From: Lachnospiraceae bacterium
Lineage (GTDB): Bacteria; Bacillota; Clostridia; Lachnospirales; Lachnospiraceae
NCBI GenBank assembly: GCA_014804675.1
Contig: JAAUZH010000004.1
Coordinates: 47,265 to 111,264 of the forward strand
Direction of reading: 5' to 3'
Length of the DNA stretch: 64,000 nucleotides
The notes beneath the pieces are model-generated. The model was not told where the DNA came from and searched no databases. It saw nothing but the letters and a program-made list of their open reading frames with translations. Made by a program: the position numbers and the translations under genes. Numbering within the stretch: position 1 is the first letter of the stretch; each line of letters opens with the position of its first letter. Shown here one piece after another: positions 9,512 to 17,670 of this stretch.

Positions 9512-9907
9512 ATGAATATTGCATTGATTGCACATGATGCAAAAAAGAAATTGATGCAGAATTTCTGCATTGCTTACCGGGGAATTTTGAGCAAAAACGA
9601 TTTGTATGCAACAGGAACCACCGGAAGATTGATTGAAGAGGTAACCAATTTAAATGTCCACAAATATCTGGCAGGACATTTAGGGGGAGAACAGCAGATT
9701 GGAGCACAGATCGAGCATAATCAGATCGATCTGGTTATTTTCCTGAGAGATCCGCTGACATCCAAGAGTCATGAACCGGACGTGAATAACGTAGTTAGAT
9801 TATGCGACGTGCATAACATTCCCCTTGCGACCAATTTAGCATCGGCAGAACTTCTGATTAAATCACTTGACAGAGGAGATTTAGAGTGGCGTGAAATGTA
9901 CAAATAG
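9512..9907 (+). CDS. mgsA: Methylglyoxal synthase family protein (catalytic Asp replaced by Glu)
   Basis: 131-aa protein of the MgsA family, which converts dihydroxyacetone phosphate to methylglyoxal and phosphate. Present are the N-terminal ALIAHDAKK, the phosphate loop [24 protein letters not shown] with the conserved Asp80, and IPLATN. In characterised enzymes the loop before this reads GPxGGDQQxGA, with the Asp as catalytic base (Asp71 in E. coli). Here it reads [11 protein letters not shown], so that residue is Glu60 and the preceding Pro is His. The fold is certain; the activity is less so. It ends inside the following carboxypeptidase gene (17-bp overlap). Confidence 0.8.
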   Translation: MNIALIAHDAKKKLMQNFCIAYRGILSKNDLYATGTTGRLIEEVTNLNVHKYLAGHLGGEQQIGAQIEHNQIDLVIFLRDPLTSKSHEPDVNNVVRLCDVHNIPLATNLASAELLIKSLDRGDLEWREMYK

Positions 9908-10874
9908 AAAAATAATAAACTACATAATGATAACTTTAATTTGTTTTGTCATAACCGGCTGTGGAGCGGACCAATATGACATGGCATATAACCGGAATTC
10001 CTCTATATCCAGTTTCCGTTTTTCGGAGGAACCGGCAGAAGAAGCGGCAAGCGGCTTTGCAACGGATTTATGCGTCACCTTAAAGGGATCGGTTTCCGAA
10101 AACGATGTGCAGATTGAAGAGGCTGCAGCAGCCTTGCTATGTGACTTAAATAAGAAAGACATCATTTATGGGAAAAACCAATATGAGCAGATGGAACCAG
10201 CCAGCCTTACAAAGGTGATGACTGCACTGGTTGCTTTAAAATATGGAAACCTGGATGATGTGTATACGGCAAGCTCCAATGTGGTGATTACAGAATCCGG
10301 AGCAACCTTAATCGGATTAAAAGAAGGGGATACTATGACATTGGAGCAGGCTCTTCATGGATTATTGATGTCCTCCGGCAATGATGCGGCTGTTTTGATT
10401 GCAGAAGGGATTTCCGGCAGCGTGGACCAATTTTGTGATTTGATGAATGAGGAAGCCAAGGCTCTTGGCGCTACTAGATGTTCCTTTAAGAATCCACACG
10501 GGCTTACGGAAGAAGGACATTATGTCACTGCTTATGATTTATACTTGATTTTTAAGGAAGCCATTCAATATGATGAGTTTAATGAAATCATAAATCTTCC
10601 TACTTACAGCACAGTTTACAAAGATAAAGAAGGAAATTCAAAAGAACTATCCTGTGAAAGCACCAATCTGTATATCAAAGGCACCTATAATCCACCGGAG
10701 CATGTAAAGGTCATCGGCGGCAAGACAGGGACTACATCTTCTGCAAGAAATTGTCTGATCTTATATGCAAAGGACACGGCAGGAAATCCTTATGTAGCGG
10801 TAATCCTAAAGTGTTCCGAGCGGGGAATCCTGTACGAAGAGATGACAGGCCTGTTGTCGGAAATAGGAGAATGA
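9891..10874 (+). CDS. D-alanyl-D-alanine carboxypeptidase (peptidase S11), lipoprotein
   Basis: DacA/DacF-type enzyme (327 aa) that trims the terminal D-Ala of peptidoglycan stem peptides. All three motifs are present: SLTK (Ser105-Lys108), SGN (162-164) and KTG (278-280). The N-terminus has a hydrophobic run ending in ...VITGC, a lipobox, so the enzyme should be lipid-anchored outside. This differs from the usual C-terminal amphipathic anchor, which is absent here. The start is GTG with AGAGGAG 12 nt upstream. It closes the mre-min operon. Confidence 0.9.
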   Translation: MKCTNRKIINYIMITLICFVITGCGADQYDMAYNRNSSISSFRFSEEPAEEAASGFATDLCVTLKGSVSENDVQIEEAAAALLCDLNKKDIIYGKNQYEQMEPASLTKVMTALVALKYGNLDDVYTASSNVVITESGATLIGLKEGDTMTLEQALHGLLMSSGNDAAVLIAEGISGSVDQFCDLMNEEAKALGATRCSFKNPHGLTEEGHYVTAYDLYLIFKEAIQYDEFNEIINLPTYSTVYKDKEGNSKELSCESTNLYIKGTYNPPEHVKVIGGKTGTTSSARNCLILYAKDTAGNPYVAVILKCSERGILYEEMTGLLSEIGE

Positions 10875-10926
10875 GCAGAGTAAGAACTTACGAAAATGGA
10901 AGAAGCGGTGATAAGATAATTTCAGG

Positions 10927-10955
10927 TTGTATTTTTAGCAGGAATCTACTATAAT
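10927..10955 (+). promoter_or_regulatory. sigma-A promoter for the small P-loop gene
   Basis: TTGTAT, 17 bp, TATAAT (perfect -10), ending 48 bp before the ATG of the next gene. It separates that gene from the mre-min operon. Confidence 0.65.
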
Positions 10956-11003
10956 AAACATATCGGAGAGCAATGCAAAAATGAAATACAGGAGGGACTG
11001 CAT

Positions 11004-11423
11004 ATGGTACAGTTAATTGTTGGAAATAAAGGAAAAGGTAAGACAAAACATCTGCTGGACAAGGTAAATAATCAGGTAAAGGAAGCAGCAGGGAATATCG
11101 TATATCTGGATAAAAGCACAAAGCACATGTTTGAACTGAACAATAAGGTTCGTTTAATTGATGTATCCCAGTATATGATTGAAGAAAGCGCTGAATTTGT
11201 CGGATTCATCTCCGGAATTATTTCTCAGGATCATGACTTACAGCAAATGTATCTGGACAGTTTCTTAAAAATTGCATGTCTGGAAGGACAGGATATTACA
11301 GATACTGTGGAAAAGCTGGAAAAACTGGGGGATACATATAAGGTTGATTTTGTATTGAGTGTTGGAATGGATAAAGAAGAACTTCCAGAAGGCATGAAGG
11401 AAAAAGTAATCGTATCTTTATAA
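11004..11423 (+). CDS. Small P-loop protein of unknown function
   Basis: A 139-aa protein that begins MVQLIVGNKGKGKTKH, where GNKGKGKT fits a Walker A loop (GxxGxGKT, residues 7-14). There is no recognisable Walker B or ABC signature, and at 139 aa it is too short for a full P-loop ATPase. Homologues of this kind occur in Lachnospiraceae in the same place, so it appears conserved, but I know no function. It has its own promoter and a terminator directly after it, making a single-gene unit. A GGAGG site precedes the ATG. Confidence 0.65.
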   Translation: MVQLIVGNKGKGKTKHLLDKVNNQVKEAAGNIVYLDKSTKHMFELNNKVRLIDVSQYMIEESAEFVGFISGIISQDHDLQQMYLDSFLKIACLEGQDITDTVEKLEKLGDTYKVDFVLSVGMDKEELPEGMKEKVIVSL

Positions 11424-11449
11424 AGAAAACAGGAAACAGGTCATAAAAG

Positions 11450-11475
11450 CCTCGGATGCTTTCCGGGGTTTTTTT
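11450..11475 (+). terminator. Rho-independent terminator
   Basis: Six-pair stem (CCTCGG with CCGGGG, one T-G wobble), 7-nt loop, then seven T. It ends the small P-loop gene unit. Confidence 0.75.
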
Positions 11476-11535
11476 ATAAGAATATGGCAAATCTCCATAT
11501 AAATCGGGAAACAGCCAGGAGAGGAGGGCCTTTTT

Positions 11536-12927
11536 GTGTCCCGCCAAAAAAAGAAGCCTATAAAGATAGCCAAGTACAGGCGTCCATTAAATATAAATAT
11601 CGGAATGATTATTTTCGGGATTATTTTCATCTATATTATCATTTGCGTTTATATGTATTTTACTTCCAAGCATATCATCGGTTATGAAGTGATCACCGGA
11701 TCTTTAAGTGTATCCAATGTCTATAAGGGGCTTGCCATAAGGCAGGAAGAACCGGTTACCAGTACCCAGTCCGGCTATATCAATTATTTCGCCAGGGAAG
11801 GGGAGCATGTAGGTGTAGGAAATCTGGTATGCACCATTGATGAAAGCGGAAAGATTGCGGATTTAATCGATACAGATGATGCCAGCGTGCAGCTTTCCAA
11901 GGAAGATTTGTCCCAGATGAAAACCGATATTGCAAATTTCAGCCATAATTTTTCTGACAAAGAATTTCATTCCGTATATGATTTTAAATATGAGATAAAA
12001 GGAACAGCTTTAAAGCTTTCCAATCATAATATGATGAATAATTTAGAACAGATAAGAGGGGAGGCAGCGGGGCTTGTAAATCTGTGCAATGCGCCAAAAA
12101 GCGGCGTGGTAGTCTATTCCATAGACGGTTATGAAGCTCTAGAACCTTCTGCTATAACAAAAGACATTCTGAATGAAAAGGAATATGAAAAAAATAAGCT
12201 AAGTTCCAATGAGCTTGTAAGCAACGGAGATATCCTGTATAAACTGATTACGGATGAAAACTGGTCCATAGTTATTGAGACTACTCCGGAAAGAGCCGAA
12301 GAATTGCTGGAAAAAGATTATGTGAATGTGAAGTTCTTAAAGAATCAAATGACCTCCTGGGGAAAAGTAAATGTACTTCAAAATGAAGACGGCACTTATG
12401 TGAAGCTGGATTTTAATAATTCCATGATTACTTTTGCCGCTGACCGCTTTATTGATATTGAGATTTTAGAGGATGAGGAAGAGGGACTGAAAATTCCAAA
12501 CAGTGCGATTGTAGAAAAAGAATTTTATCTGATTCCAAAGGATTATATCATTAAAGGAGGAAATAGCTCAAGCAGCGGTTTTATGAGAGAGACCTATGGA
12601 GAAGACGGAACGGTTACCACGGAATTCATAGAGACTACGATATATTCCGAGTCTGAAACGGATTACTATGTGGACACCAGTACTCTCCGTATTGGAGACT
12701 ATATATGTATGCCGGATTCCACGGAAAAATATCCCATCAGCAAGGTAGGCACTTTAGTAGGGGTTTACAATATCAACAAAGGCTATGCGGATTTTAAGGA
12801 AATCACAGTGCTTTACTCCAATGAGGAATATTCCATTGTAAAATCCAATACTGCTTACGGCTTAAGCGTGTATGATCACATCGTATTGGAAGCCGAAAGT
12901 GTAAAGGATGATGATTTCATTCATTAG
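11536..12927 (+). CDS. HlyD-like membrane-anchored protein
   Basis: A 463-aa protein with a basic N-terminus, one membrane segment (about residues 25-45) and a large extracytoplasmic part. The part after the membrane begins with the lipoyl/barrel-sandwich strand typical of HlyD/MacA adaptors (GLAIRQEEPVTSTQSGYINYFAREGEHVGVGNLVCTID). Later sections include further beta-rich, HlyD_D23-like stretches. No transporter is encoded beside it; it precedes ylmE and sepF with only 21 bp between, so a role at the envelope or division site is possible. GTG start with a GGAGGG site. The function is unknown. Confidence 0.65.
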   Translation: MSRQKKKPIKIAKYRRPLNINIGMIIFGIIFIYIIICVYMYFTSKHIIGYEVITGSLSVSNVYKGLAIRQEEPVTSTQSGYINYFAREGEHVGVGNLVCTIDESGKIADLIDTDDASVQLSKEDLSQMKTDIANFSHNFSDKEFHSVYDFKYEIKGTALKLSNHNMMNNLEQIRGEAAGLVNLCNAPKSGVVVYSIDGYEALEPSAITKDILNEKEYEKNKLSSNELVSNGDILYKLITDENWSIVIETTPERAEELLEKDYVNVKFLKNQMTSWGKVNVLQNEDGTYVKLDFNNSMITFAADRFIDIEILEDEEEGLKIPNSAIVEKEFYLIPKDYIIKGGNSSSSGFMRETYGEDGTVTTEFIETTIYSESETDYYVDTSTLRIGDYICMPDSTEKYPISKVGTLVGVYNINKGYADFKEITVLYSNEEYSIVKSNTAYGLSVYDHIVLEAESVKDDDFIH

Positions 12928-12948
12928 CAGAAAGAAAAGGAGGCAAAG

Positions 12949-13641
12949 ATGTTAACTCAGAATTATGACCGGACAGTCCGGAATATTCAGGCTGCCTGCA
13001 AAAGAACAAAAAGAAAACCGGAAGAGGTAACGCTGATTGCAGTGAGCAAAACAAAGCCGATTCCCATGCTGTTAGAAATATACAATCATGGCTGCCGCCA
13101 TTTCGGAGAAAACAAGGTGCAGGAGCTGGTAGATAAATACGAAGCGCTGCCAAAAGATATAAAATGGCATATGATTGGACATTTGCAGAGAAATAAAGTA
13201 AAATATATCGTAGATAAGGTATATTTGATCCATAGCGTGGATTCTTTCAGGCTGGCAGAAGAAATCAGCCGGGAAGCTATAAAGAAACAGGTGCAGGTAA
13301 ATATTTTGATTGAAGTGAATGTGGCGGGAGAAGAAAGCAAATTTGGATGTGCTCCTGAAGAAGCCTGTGAATTGACTATGGAAATCGCAAAATTGCCCAA
13401 TATTTCTGTAAAAGGCTATATGACTATCGCCCCTTATGTGGAAAATCCGGAAGAAAATCGAAAACATTTTACTCATCTAAAGCAAATAGCTGTTGACATA
13501 ATGCAGAAAAACATTGATAATGTATCTATAGAGTATCTTTCCATGGGTATGACAGGTGATTATGAAATAGCCGTAGAAGAGGGTGCAGATTTTGTAAGAG
13601 TGGGCACCGGTATTTTTGGAGAAAGAAACTATACAATGTAA
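12949..13641 (+). CDS. ylmE: YggS/YlmE family pyridoxal-phosphate-binding protein
   Basis: PLP homeostasis protein (230 aa) with the alanine-racemase-like barrel but no racemase partner domain. The PLP lysine lies in LIAVSKTKPI (about residue 30), followed by FGENKVQEL and WHMIGHLQRNK. The end has LSMGMTGDYEIAVEEGADFVRVGTGIFG, all signatures of the family. Like Bacillus ylmE, it precedes sepF. Its gene starts 21 bp after the HlyD-like gene and has a strong GGAGG site. Confidence 0.93.
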   Translation: MLTQNYDRTVRNIQAACKRTKRKPEEVTLIAVSKTKPIPMLLEIYNHGCRHFGENKVQELVDKYEALPKDIKWHMIGHLQRNKVKYIVDKVYLIHSVDSFRLAEEISREAIKKQVQVNILIEVNVAGEESKFGCAPEEACELTMEIAKLPNISVKGYMTIAPYVENPEENRKHFTHLKQIAVDIMQKNIDNVSIEYLSMGMTGDYEIAVEEGADFVRVGTGIFGERNYTM

Positions 13642-13685
13642 ACAAAAAGCTGCCTTGTGGGCAGAAGGTATAAGGAGAGCATGAA

Positions 13686-14195
13686 ATGGGTGTAATGGAC
13701 AAGTTTCTAAATGCAATGAAATTAAACGATGAAGACGATGATGATTTATATGATGACTATTATGATGATGAAATTGAAGAAAGGCCGAAACGCAAGGCGG
13801 TAAAGGAAGAGGATGATTTTGATGATTTCATGGAGGACAAGCCGAAAGCAAAGCCATCCCCAAAGGTAACGCCTATGCGGCAGAGCAGACGGGCAGGGGT
13901 GAATGGCATGGAAGTATGTGTAATTAAGCCAACTACAGTAGAGGATGCAAGGGAAATTACAGAAACATTGTTGGCAAACCGGACAGTAGTACTGAATTTA
14001 GAAGGTCTGGATGTGGATGTGGCACAGAGGATTATTGACTTTACTTCCGGTTCCTGTTTTGCAATTGCGGGAAATTTACAGAAGATTTCCCACTACATTT
14101 TCATCATTACTCCGGCAAGTGTAGATATTTCCGGAGACTTTCAGGAAATATTATCCGGCTCCTTTGACGTGCCGTCTTTTAACAGTACATTATAA
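13686..14195 (+). CDS. sepF: Cell division protein SepF
   Basis: SepF (169 aa) polymerises into rings that bundle FtsZ and tether it to the membrane. The first residues (MGVMDKFLNAMKL) form the membrane-binding amphipathic helix, followed by a very acidic, disordered linker (about 15-60), then the SepF domain (VCVIKPTTVEDAREIT... NLEGLDVDVAQRIIDFTSG). An AAGGAGAG site sets this start rather than an out-of-frame ATG 5 nt upstream. It is followed by a terminator. Confidence 0.93.
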   Translation: MGVMDKFLNAMKLNDEDDDDLYDDYYDDEIEERPKRKAVKEEDDFDDFMEDKPKAKPSPKVTPMRQSRRAGVNGMEVCVIKPTTVEDAREITETLLANRTVVLNLEGLDVDVAQRIIDFTSGSCFAIAGNLQKISHYIFIITPASVDISGDFQEILSGSFDVPSFNSTL

Positions 14196-14222
14196 CAACA
14201 TTTACATATTACATAGACAGAT

Positions 14223-14250
14223 AAAGGGTGTGGTGGACACCCTTTTTTCT
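14223..14250 (+). terminator. Rho-independent terminator after sepF
   Basis: Nine-pair perfect stem AAAGGGTGT/ACACCCTTT with loop GGTGG and a T run. It lies between sepF and aroB and overlaps the frame upstream of the aroB ATG, which argues against a longer aroB product. Confidence 0.85.
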
Positions 14251-14266
14251 TGAGAAAGGAAAAGGT

Positions 14267-15388
14267 ATGAGCCAGACAATGGAACAGACAAACCGATTAA
14301 CAATCAATAAAGAGAAAAAGCCCTGCTATGATATAGTTTTTGAACGTGATTTTCATAATCTGGAAAGAGAATTGGAAGCGCTTGGCTCTTTGGAGAAAAG
14401 AATAGGTATTATAACAGATTCCAATGTGGAAAAGCTATATGGGGAACAGATACGGGAACGACTGGCAAAGGTCAGTAAAAAATGCGTCCTTTTTTCATTT
14501 CCTGCCGGGGAGGAGCAGAAAAATTTAACGATTGTGCAGAGCGTTTATGAATTCCTTATTCAAGAAGGCTTTGACCGAAAGGATATGCTGGCTGCTCTTG
14601 GAGGAGGCGTCGTTGGAGATTTAACAGGATTTTGTGCTGCCACTTATTTAAGAGGGATTGATTTTATCCAGATTCCAACAACCTTGCTTGCTCAGGTAGA
14701 CAGCAGCATTGGCGGCAAGACAGGGGTTGATTTTTCTTCCTACAAAAATATGGTAGGGGCATTTCATATGCCAAAGCTTGTCTACATGAATCTGTCCGCA
14801 TTAAAGACTCTGGATGACAGGCAGTATTATGCCGGAATGGCTGAAGTGCTAAAGGCAGGGCTTATTAAAGATAGGATTTTTTATGAATGGCTGATTTCCA
14901 GTATGTATGAGATTTTTGACAGAAATCTGGATACTTTGGAAGAGGTGGTGAAAAAAAGCTGCCAAATCAAGAAAATGGTAGTGGAAAAGGATCCTACCGA
15001 GCAGGGCGAACGGGCGCTTTTAAATCTTGGACATACCATTGGACATGCTATTGAAAAGTATATGGATTTTAAGCTGGTACATGGAGAATGTGTGGCCCTT
15101 GGAATTGTGGCTGCTGCATTTATTTCCTGGAAAAAGGAAATGCTTTCCATGGAGGAATATTATGAAATCAGGGATATGTTCGTTCCCTTTAACCTTCCTA
15201 TTTCCATTAGCGGGATTGAACCGGAAAAAGTGCTGGAGCTAACAAAAAGCGATAAAAAAATGAAGGCAGGAAAAATTCAATTCATTCTGTTAAAAAAGGT
15301 TGGAAAGGCTGTTATCGACACCACTGTTACCGAAGAAGAAATGCTGGCGGCTATTCGGGAAATATATTTTAACGAAGAGGAGATGTAG
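14267..15388 (+). CDS. aroB: 3-dehydroquinate synthase
   Basis: Second step of the shikimate pathway: DAHP to 3-dehydroquinate, with NAD and zinc. The protein shows the NAD-binding GGGVVGDLTGF with ATYLRGI, the PTTLLAQVDSSIGGKTGVD motif, and the zinc histidines in LNLGHTIGHAIE and HGECVALG. I take the ATG at 14267 (373 aa) because a frame opening further up at a GTG would start inside the sepF terminator stem. This ATG is preceded by GAAAGGAAAAGG. The reading frame is followed 29 bp later by lspA. No other aro gene lies nearby. Confidence 0.93.
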   Translation: MSQTMEQTNRLTINKEKKPCYDIVFERDFHNLERELEALGSLEKRIGIITDSNVEKLYGEQIRERLAKVSKKCVLFSFPAGEEQKNLTIVQSVYEFLIQEGFDRKDMLAALGGGVVGDLTGFCAATYLRGIDFIQIPTTLLAQVDSSIGGKTGVDFSSYKNMVGAFHMPKLVYMNLSALKTLDDRQYYAGMAEVLKAGLIKDRIFYEWLISSMYEIFDRNLDTLEEVVKKSCQIKKMVVEKDPTEQGERALLNLGHTIGHAIEKYMDFKLVHGECVALGIVAAAFISWKKEMLSMEEYYEIRDMFVPFNLPISISGIEPEKVLELTKSDKKMKAGKIQFILLKKVGKAVIDTTVTEEEMLAAIREIYFNEEEM

Positions 15389-15417
15389 GTTCCTGCCAAC
15401 AGGAACCCGTATAGGTA

Positions 15418-15948
15418 ATGAAGAAAGGAAAAAAGATTCTACAGCTCTTTTTGGATATGTTCTTCGTGGCCTTGCTGATAGGCTGCGATCAGATGACAAA
15501 AATATTGGCTGTAAAATATTTAAAAGGAAAATCAAATTTTATACTGATCAAAGATGTATTTGTACTGCATTATCTGGAAAATAAAGGGGCTGCATTCGGA
15601 ATGCTTCAGAATCAGAAAATGTTTTTTATTTTCAGTGCAGTGGTGATTTTGACATTATTTTTGTTTATACTTATAAAAACACCTATGGAAAAGAAGTACC
15701 GATATACCCATATATGCCTTGTGCTGATATCGGCAGGCGCCTGTGGAAATATGATTGACCGGCTTCGTTACAATTATGTAGTGGATTTTTTCTATTTTGT
15801 ATTGATTGACTTTCCGGTGTTCAATGTGGCGGATATTTGTGTAACCATTGGTACGATATTCCTTATTATATTGTATTTGTTTTATTACAAAGAAGAGGAC
15901 TTGCAGTTTTTGAAAATCCGTATGGATAATAGTAAATTAAAATTTTAA
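15418..15948 (+). CDS. lspA: Lipoprotein signal peptidase (signal peptidase II)
   Basis: Four-span membrane aspartyl protease (176 aa) that removes signal peptides from prolipoproteins. The catalytic aspartates are Asp114 (GNMIDR) and Asp139 (FNVADI); ENKGAAFGM is the conserved NxGaaFg turn. Clients encoded in this window include the carboxypeptidase at 9.9 kb, the ABC-linked lipoprotein at 27.3 kb and the esterase at 62.2 kb. It precedes rluD with 9 bp between, a common arrangement. Confidence 0.95.
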   Translation: MKKGKKILQLFLDMFFVALLIGCDQMTKILAVKYLKGKSNFILIKDVFVLHYLENKGAAFGMLQNQKMFFIFSAVVILTLFLFILIKTPMEKKYRYTHICLVLISAGACGNMIDRLRYNYVVDFFYFVLIDFPVFNVADICVTIGTIFLIILYLFYYKEEDLQFLKIRMDNSKLKF

Positions 15949-15957
15949 AATCGGGAA

Positions 15958-16881
15958 ATGTTCATGGAAAAGATATGTATTATAGCCACAATGGAACAGG
16001 AAGAAGAGCGGGTGGATAAGGTGATTTCCGAAGAGATTGCTTTTTTATCCCGCACTTTTATCCAAAAGCTGATTAAAGAGAAGCAGCTTTTCGTAAATGG
16101 ATTGGCGGTAAAAGCCAGCTGCAGGTTAAAAGAAGGGGATCGCATTGAATTTTCTATTCCTGAGGCAGTGGAGCCTGATATTGAACCGGAAAATATAAAG
16201 CTGGACATTCTTTACGAAGATGATGCGCTGCTTGTTGTAAATAAGCCTAAAAATATGGTAGTGCATCCGGCTCCGGGCCATTACAGCGGCACATTGGTAA
16301 ATGGCATATTATATCACTGCAAAGGAAATTTATCTGGGATTAACGGTATTTTACGGCCTGGAATCGTGCATCGGATTGATAAAGACACCACAGGAGCTTT
16401 GATTGTATGCAAAAACGATATGGCTCATAATCATATAGCAGCCCAGTTGAAGGTTCATTCCATTCAGCGAAAATATCTTGCCATTGTCCATGGTATCATA
16501 AAGGAAGAGGAAGGAACTATAGAAGGAGCCATTGGCAGGGACCCTTTTGAACGAAAGAAAATGTGTATAAACGAAAAGAACGGGAAGCCTGCCATTACTC
16601 ATTATAAGGTGTTGGAACGTTTTATTGGATATACTTATATTTCCTGTCAGTTAGAAACCGGGCGTACCCATCAAATTCGTGTGCATATGGCCAGCATTGG
16701 GCATCCTTTGCTGGGAGATGAGGTATATGGCAGGAAAACTTCTAAATTCCGGCTGCAGGGGCAGACGCTCCATGCAGCAAGCATTGGCTTTATCCACCCG
16801 GTTACAGAAGCGTATATGGAATTTCATGCGCCTTTGCCGGAATATTTTTCTCATTTATTGCAGATTCTTGAAAAGGACTGA
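15958..16881 (+). CDS. rluD: RluA/RluD family ribosomal pseudouridine synthase
   Basis: 307-aa enzyme with an N-terminal S4 RNA-binding domain (about 18-70) and the PsuI catalytic domain. The catalytic Asp141 lies in GIVHRIDKDTTG. KPKNMVVHP and the C-terminal GRTHQIRVH and GDEVYG motifs are also present. Likely target is the 23S rRNA helix 69 region, by analogy with RluD; the exact site cannot be read from the sequence. An ATG two codons further in could also start translation. Confidence 0.88.
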   Translation: MFMEKICIIATMEQEEERVDKVISEEIAFLSRTFIQKLIKEKQLFVNGLAVKASCRLKEGDRIEFSIPEAVEPDIEPENIKLDILYEDDALLVVNKPKNMVVHPAPGHYSGTLVNGILYHCKGNLSGINGILRPGIVHRIDKDTTGALIVCKNDMAHNHIAAQLKVHSIQRKYLAIVHGIIKEEEGTIEGAIGRDPFERKKMCINEKNGKPAITHYKVLERFIGYTYISCQLETGRTHQIRVHMASIGHPLLGDEVYGRKTSKFRLQGQTLHAASIGFIHPVTEAYMEFHAPLPEYFSHLLQILEKD

Positions 16882-16940
16882 ACATTTTCATGAAAGATTC
16901 AAGAATGAAAAATTAAATGTAAGTTTCCTTTGGAAAAGTG

Positions 16941-16969
16941 TTGTACTTTTTGCACAAATTTTATATAAT
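16941..16969 (+). promoter_or_regulatory. sigma-A promoter for the cytidylate-kinase-like gene
   Basis: TTGTAC, 17 bp, TATAAT. It ends 43 bp before the ATG at 17013 and lies inside any longer reading of that gene, so the later start is preferred. Confidence 0.75.
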
Positions 16970-17012
16970 AATATATATATTATTTGAACAATATGAATTG
17001 GGGGGTGCTTGT

Positions 17013-17642
17013 ATGAATACGATTATTACCATTGGAAGACAATTTGGATCGGGCGGCCGGGAAATCGGCAATAAGCTTGCAGATGAGCTTGGAATTCCTT
17101 TTTTTGATAAAGAATTGCTGACAAGGGCTGCAAAGGAAAGCGGATTTTGTGAAGAAATGATTCATGCTCATGATGAGAGACCTACCAACAGCTTTTTATA
17201 TAACTTGGTGATGGACACTTATTCTTTTGGGTACAATTCGGCAGCATTAGTGGATATGCCCATTAGTCAGAAGATTTTTCTTGCCCAGTATGATACGATA
17301 AAAAAAATAGCCCAGGAGGGAAGCTGCGTTATCGTAGGAAGATGTGCGGATTATGCTTTGTCAGATTATAAAAATGTCCTAAGTATTTTTATCCAGGGCG
17401 ATATGGATGTTAAAATCAAGCGCATTATGGAAAAGTATGATTTGCCAGAGGCAAAGGCTAAAGACATGATTTTAAAAAAGGATAAGCAGCGACAGAGCTA
17501 TTATAATTATTACAGCTCCAAAAAGTGGGGGATGGCAGCCAGTTATGATTTAACTGTCAATAGTTCTGTGTTAGGAGTAGATGGTACAGTGAAGCTGATC
17601 AAACAATTTATTCAGGACTTTGAAGAATTAAGAAAGGATTGA
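17013..17642 (+). CDS. Cytidylate kinase-like family protein
   Basis: 209-aa nucleotide-kinase-fold protein (PF13189 type). The P-loop is unusual for the family: TIGRQFGSGGREIGNKLA at about residues 5-22. A catalytic-region motif VGRCADYAL and a LID-like stretch KKDKQRQSYYNYY follow. Substrate is unknown; these proteins are not the housekeeping Cmk. The ATG at 17013, behind GGGGGGTG, is chosen because the promoter lies upstream of it and within any longer frame. The last codons lie inside a perfect inverted repeat shared with the convergent recombinase gene. Confidence 0.8.
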   Translation: MNTIITIGRQFGSGGREIGNKLADELGIPFFDKELLTRAAKESGFCEEMIHAHDERPTNSFLYNLVMDTYSFGYNSAALVDMPISQKIFLAQYDTIKKIAQEGSCVIVGRCADYALSDYKNVLSIFIQGDMDVKIKRIMEKYDLPEAKAKDMILKKDKQRQSYYNYYSSKKWGMAASYDLTVNSSVLGVDGTVKLIKQFIQDFEELRKD

Positions 17643-17670
17643 ATGTATATGCATTCAATCCTTTCTTAAT
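17627..17670. terminator. Bidirectional terminator formed by the ends of two convergent genes
   Basis: A perfect 19-bp inverted repeat (17627-17645 with 17652-17670) with a 6-nt centre. Its arms contain the last codons and stop of the plus-strand kinase-like gene and of the minus-strand recombinase. Both proteins therefore end Leu-Arg-Lys-Asp-stop from the same sequence read on opposite strands. The A/T-rich outer ends give a T run in both directions (CTTTCTTAAT). Confidence 0.75.

Noticed and set aside
14228..14266. Upstream GTG start for aroB
   Set aside because: It lies within the sepF terminator stem and has no ribosome-binding site, unlike the ATG at 14267.
16938..17012. Earlier start for the cytidylate-kinase-like gene
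   Set aside because: The stretch contains the gene's own promoter, and the family start matches the ATG at 17013.
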